A stretch of DNA of 64,000 nucleotides, from NCBI GenBank assembly GCA_019022495.1, contig JAFEKR010000024.1, positions 620,001 to 684,000 on the forward strand, read 5' to 3'. The translations under genes were made by a program, and so were the position numbers. This document shows positions 60,946-64,000 of the stretch, in pieces. Source of the DNA: Epichloe hybrida (lineage: Eukaryota > Ascomycota > Sordariomycetes > Hypocreales > Clavicipitaceae). Position 1 is the first letter of the stretch, and each line of letters starts with the position of its first letter. The notes under the pieces were generated by a model, which worked only from the letters and a program-made list of their open reading frames with translations, searched no databases and had not been told where the DNA came from.

Positions 60946-61957
60946 GCTAAAGTAAAGGTAATAAACTATAATAATAATAATATTTATACTACTAAAAAAG
61001 CCCTTTTGTAAGCTATTAAAGAGGTTATTAAAGAAAAAACTAAAGGAAATAACACTCTAATCTAAGTAAGTATTACTACTAGCCTAGCTTCTAAATAATT
61101 AAATACCTTACCTCTCTCCCTCTAGATTCCTTGTAAATAAGAATAAGAAGTACTTATTAAAGGGAATACTATCTAGGAATTACTATAGTCTAGGGGTATA
61201 AAAGATATAGTAATAGTAGTAAATAAAGCTATAAGCTAGGCTATAGTAGTAGTAGCTAGAAGACTCCTTAGTAAAGATATGATTATTACCTTTAAAGGGA
61301 ATACTTGTTATGGACTGGCCCCTAGGCAGCTGTAATAGGGCGTTGATATAGTATTGAGAGACTTAAGGAGGAGAAGGGAACGGAGAAGAGGCTATCCCTA
61401 GTAGTGCCCCTTATACCCCCTTAGCTTCTTATATAAGCCTCCCTTTCCTTACCTTACCTATTCCTACTTACCCTTACCCTTCCTGCTGTACGGAAAATGC
61501 TTAGGCAAAGCCCAAGCCCTTACAATACTACTTAATATAAAGATAACTAAAAATAGATTACTAAGGTATTTAGGCTAGAGGTAGCCCTTTATTACTATAT
61601 ACTTAGTATAATTATTAAGGGATTTCTAACTAAATATATCTTTATTAAGAACCTAGTAACTAAAATAAGAAAAGCTTAGAAGGTAAATATAGTTAAGGTA
61701 ATAGTAAGATAACCCTAAGGTAAGGGTACTTAAAGAATTACCTTAATACTAGGCTTAGCTAAAGTTAAAGATACTAATAAGATATATTAAGATAAAATAA
61801 TCTTTAAAGTAAAGCTTTTCTAAACTAAACTATATAATAAAACCTTATAACCTTAATAATACTATAATTACTTCTAGATAGAATATATAGCTAAGTTTTA
61901 TAAGGTAATACTAAGGTATAGCTAGTATAAAGCTAGCTACTATAAGAATAAAGAATT
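60946..61957 (+). pseudogene. LINE K (Tad1-like) ORF1 relic
   Basis: The + strand frame holds EVLIKGNTI, DIVIVVNKAIS and VVARRLLSKDMIITFKGNT before insert I, and continues after it (ITLILGLAKVKDTNK) to a zinc-knuckle relic at about 61853-61945 (YYNYF-IEYIAKFYKVILRY, with Cys-to-Tyr changes). This fits the gag-like ORF1 of fungal Tad1-clade LINEs, the RNA-binding protein of a non-LTR retrotransposon. ORF2 is missing: the frame is cut at 61957 by the Copia-C LTR. The 5' part is probably at 26460-26729. Confidence 0.65.
61306..61524. mobile_element. I: 219-bp solo LTR, hardly mutated
   Basis: Begins TGTTATGGACTGGCCCC and ends AAGCCCTTACA; TSD ATACT at 61301-61305 and 61525-61529. CpA and CpG sites are intact. 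It has a TATA-like TATATAAGCC at about 61432. Inserted in LINE K. At this length it is below the repeat size usually needed for RIP, so an intact state does not prove it is recent. No other copy is in the window. Confidence 0.88.
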
Positions 61958-62264
61958 TGTTAGATTCACAGGGTATTGAATTCAATGTATTACAGTCGTA
62001 AGCCCGAAGAATAGTATCGTCATTGATTATCTATTCTAGGCTATGTTATCTATTATTATAATTAATTAAGTCATTTAAAAAGAGAGGTTAAAAGCTAGAA
62101 GTTATAATACATAAAGAGAAAAGAGGTTACGCGTTTATATCCCCACATTCCCTAGCTAATTAACGCGCTAGGTTATAGGTCACGTATAGGGTCCGCGCGT
62201 GGCCTAAGCTTTTACTAGGTAATTGCGGCTATAACGCGCAATTAATATTACCTTTATTCTAATA
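61958..62264 (-). repeat. Copia-C LTR of C3 (307 bp)
   Basis: On the + strand it starts TGTTAGATTCACAGGGTATT and ends TTTATTCTAATA. The same orientation as the C1 LTR. It sits at the 3' side of C3 on the minus strand. Confidence 0.85.
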
Positions 62265-62600
62265 CTAAAACTTCTCTCTTTTAATATAATTATTAACACG
62301 CGATATTAATCGTAGAAAGAAAAAGAAAAGATAGATTAAGGATATAATTAATAAGGGATATAAGGAAAAGAACTTATAGCCTATCTAAGCATATAGTTAC
62401 TAATAAAAAGGGAAATAATAATAATCTCGCTTAGCCTATAAGCTTATATAAGGATAAGTAAGTCCTTTTAAATCCCTTCTTTTCCTTAAAATAACACATA
62501 TCCCACACTATAGCGCATATACAACGTCTTCTTCCTCCTTAGTAATACCTTTATCCTCCTACACACTACTATTAATTTCTATAGTCTACTAGGAGGGCCT
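62265..62600 (-). other. C3 3' region, origin uncertain
   Basis: Between the LTR and the integrase break. On the minus strand it contains GGACTTACTTATCCTTATAT, similar to the 3' untranslated region of Copia-B, so it is likely the true 3' untranslated region of Copia-C left after an internal deletion. C2 cannot confirm it because its own 3' end is replaced. No gene. Confidence 0.5.
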
Positions 62601-64000
62601 AGTAGGCTAGTATAAGCGTAGCCACTAGGGATATTAACTACAGGGGTATAGAGTATAGGGTAGTTACTATCTAGGTAGAAGATATTTACTATTACTTTAT
62701 AATTAAAGCTATACTTATCCTTAAGAGTAAACTTAAAGCAATTAAGGCTATTTATATATATTTAGTATTAGTAGTAAATCCTTATCAGCTCCCTAATAGC
62801 TTTAATATTAATATTATACCCTAATCTATAGAGAACCTTATGTAAATATTAGATTACTAAATGCCTAAATTAGCGGTGTAATTACTATAGCTTGCCTTCT
62901 ATAAGGTAGCTTTAAGCAACTACTTTCTCTTTCTATATAAGTAGTATCTAGGTATACCCCTATTTATATATAATAGGGACTTTAATATTTCCCTGTTATA
63001 GTGTGTTCTTAGAGATATTAAAATTAATCTTTAGATAGTCTATATTATTAAGGGATAAGAGGAATAGAGTGTTTATAGGTATAACCTAAAAGAGAATGTT
63101 TCTAAAGGGAGTAGGTATATTAGCCGCTCTAAGCATAATAATTAGTTCTCCTACGCCGAATCTAACTAATGCCTTCTTCTCTATTAATTTATTAAGCTAT
63201 AATATAGGCATCTAATATTACAAAGTAAGGAATTAAGGGTGTCCTATAGTAAAGAACTTTGCGGTACCTATATTAGGCATAATCCCTTAGAATGTTACAT
63301 AGGAATATTAATCTTCTAACATAAATATTACTAGGGCTTTATTTATAAGTTCCTGCTAGAAGGGGTCTTCTTTACTTAGACTATAATAAGCTGCTTACCT
63401 TATTAGGAATTAAACTATTCTCTTACTATTAATTTAGGTTCCATAAGTAAAGAAGCTTATAGGTACTAGCCTATTTGTATTATTAAGGCTATTATTAAAT
63501 CTAATACTCTTTATATACTAAGCGATTTTATTATTAATAGGGGATTAAGACTTATGTTCTCCTTTATACTATATAAGGAATAAATAATATAAGTTATTAG
63601 TTAGGTCTGTAAGGTAGTAATTCTTAAAGTGTTAAAATACCTTCTTATAGTTCTCTTTAGGGTATTTAGATAACTAGTATCTTTCTTTACTATATATATA
63701 GCACTTACTTATATAGGGATTACCTCCTTTTCCTTATAGTTTTAAGGGGTATTAGGTCTCTTTTCCCTTCCTATTATATCTTTAGTTAGTCTAGAATTAC
63801 TCTAGGGTTATAGCTTTAGTTGGGAACTATTAATAGTTTTTCTTCTCTTCCTTAATAAGTTAAAGGGTTATTCTAACCTATTTATAGAACTCTTATAGTC
63901 TATTTAGCGGGTCTATAATAGCTTCTTTACACTCTAGAATACTATTAGAGGCTTTAATAAGTTAATTCTAAAGTGCCCTTTTAGTTTAGCTTACCTCTAG
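62601..64000 (-). pseudogene. Copia-C gag, protease and integrase-start relic (C3)
   Basis: The complement aligns with C2 from about 37780 to 39140. The integrase stretch (VNIFYLDSNY on the minus strand at about 62690) corresponds to NIFYLNNNYLTLYAI in C2 and diverges just after LY, marking the deletion point near 62640. The protease GIIP region lies at about 63275-63300. C3 is less mutated than C2 and a better guide to the family. The frame has multiple stops. Confidence 0.7.

Larger units (their letters stand above)
61958..64000 (-). mobile_element. Copia-C copy C3, rearranged, runs off the window
   Basis: On the minus strand: gag (from beyond 64000 to about 63350), protease (about 63340-62990), the start of integrase (about 62980-62610), then a jump to unrelated or 3'-terminal sequence (62265-62600) and a Copia-C LTR (61958-62264). 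RT and RNase H are gone. Flanks of the LTR are GAATT and CTAAA, so it is not a simple solo LTR. Confidence 0.72.

Overview
The window reads as a gene-free, AT-rich block from a filamentous ascomycete (Pezizomycotina) with repeat-induced point mutation (RIP). Wherever two copies of a family can be compared (for example the four 231-bp Copia-B LTRs), nearly all differences are C-to-T or G-to-A at CpA/TpG and CpG. Every former reading frame is full of TAG/TAA stops where Trp and Gln codons would have been. I found no intact gene, tRNA, rRNA or CRISPR array. The family names A to K are my own labels, not database names.

The content is a stack of nested transposons, dissected using LTR ends and target-site duplications (TSDs). 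Left to right: 1-267 is a gag scrap of Copia-A fused to a 5' part of Copia-C (268-2972, minus). 2973-3938 is unidentified AT-rich DNA. 3939-17476 is Copia-A copy A1 (minus), split by Copia-B copy B1 (9254-16050, minus, TSD ATAAT), which is itself split by a little-mutated 517-bp insert H (11700-12216, TSD GTATT). 17477-26459 is the 3' part of gypsy-like element F2 (plus), split by a hAT-like element G1 (17758-26209, 8-bp TSD GTTATAAC), which is split by Copia-B copy B2 (19426-25701, TSD ATTAT).

26730-60940 appears to be a second F element (F1, minus, TSD CTTAA). Its own length is only about 4.2 kb, but it carries Gypsy-E (27828-34382, minus, TSD CTATT), Copia-C copy C2 (35777-51243, plus), Copia-A copy A2 (51997-58732, plus, TSD ATTAA) and an unidentified insert J (58796-59993, 16-bp direct repeats). 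C2 contains Gypsy-D (41668-51237, plus, TSD ATAAC), which contains a second hAT-like element G2 (47923-50000, TSD CTTACTAT). F1 sits inside a Tad1-like LINE ORF1 relic K (26460-26729 plus 60946-61957), which also holds a 219-bp solo LTR I (61306-61524, TSD ATACT). 61958-64000 is a rearranged Copia-C copy C3 (minus).

Subtracting nested inserts gives consistent family lengths: both A copies come to 6736 bp, and the B copies to about 6275 and 6276 bp. That is strong internal support for the model. The Copia relics retain gag, protease, integrase and RT/RNase H in Ty1/copia order; D and E retain gag, protease, RT, RNase H, integrase and a chromodomain in Ty3/gypsy order. F seems to have only gag and protease. 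The two hAT-like elements have no visible transposase but share striking architecture: subterminal arrays of a 5- to 7-bp motif and an internal ~100-bp tandem repeat with a common core. Such a region is typical of an AT isochore, a subtelomere or a centromeric/pericentromeric block; the sequence alone cannot say which.
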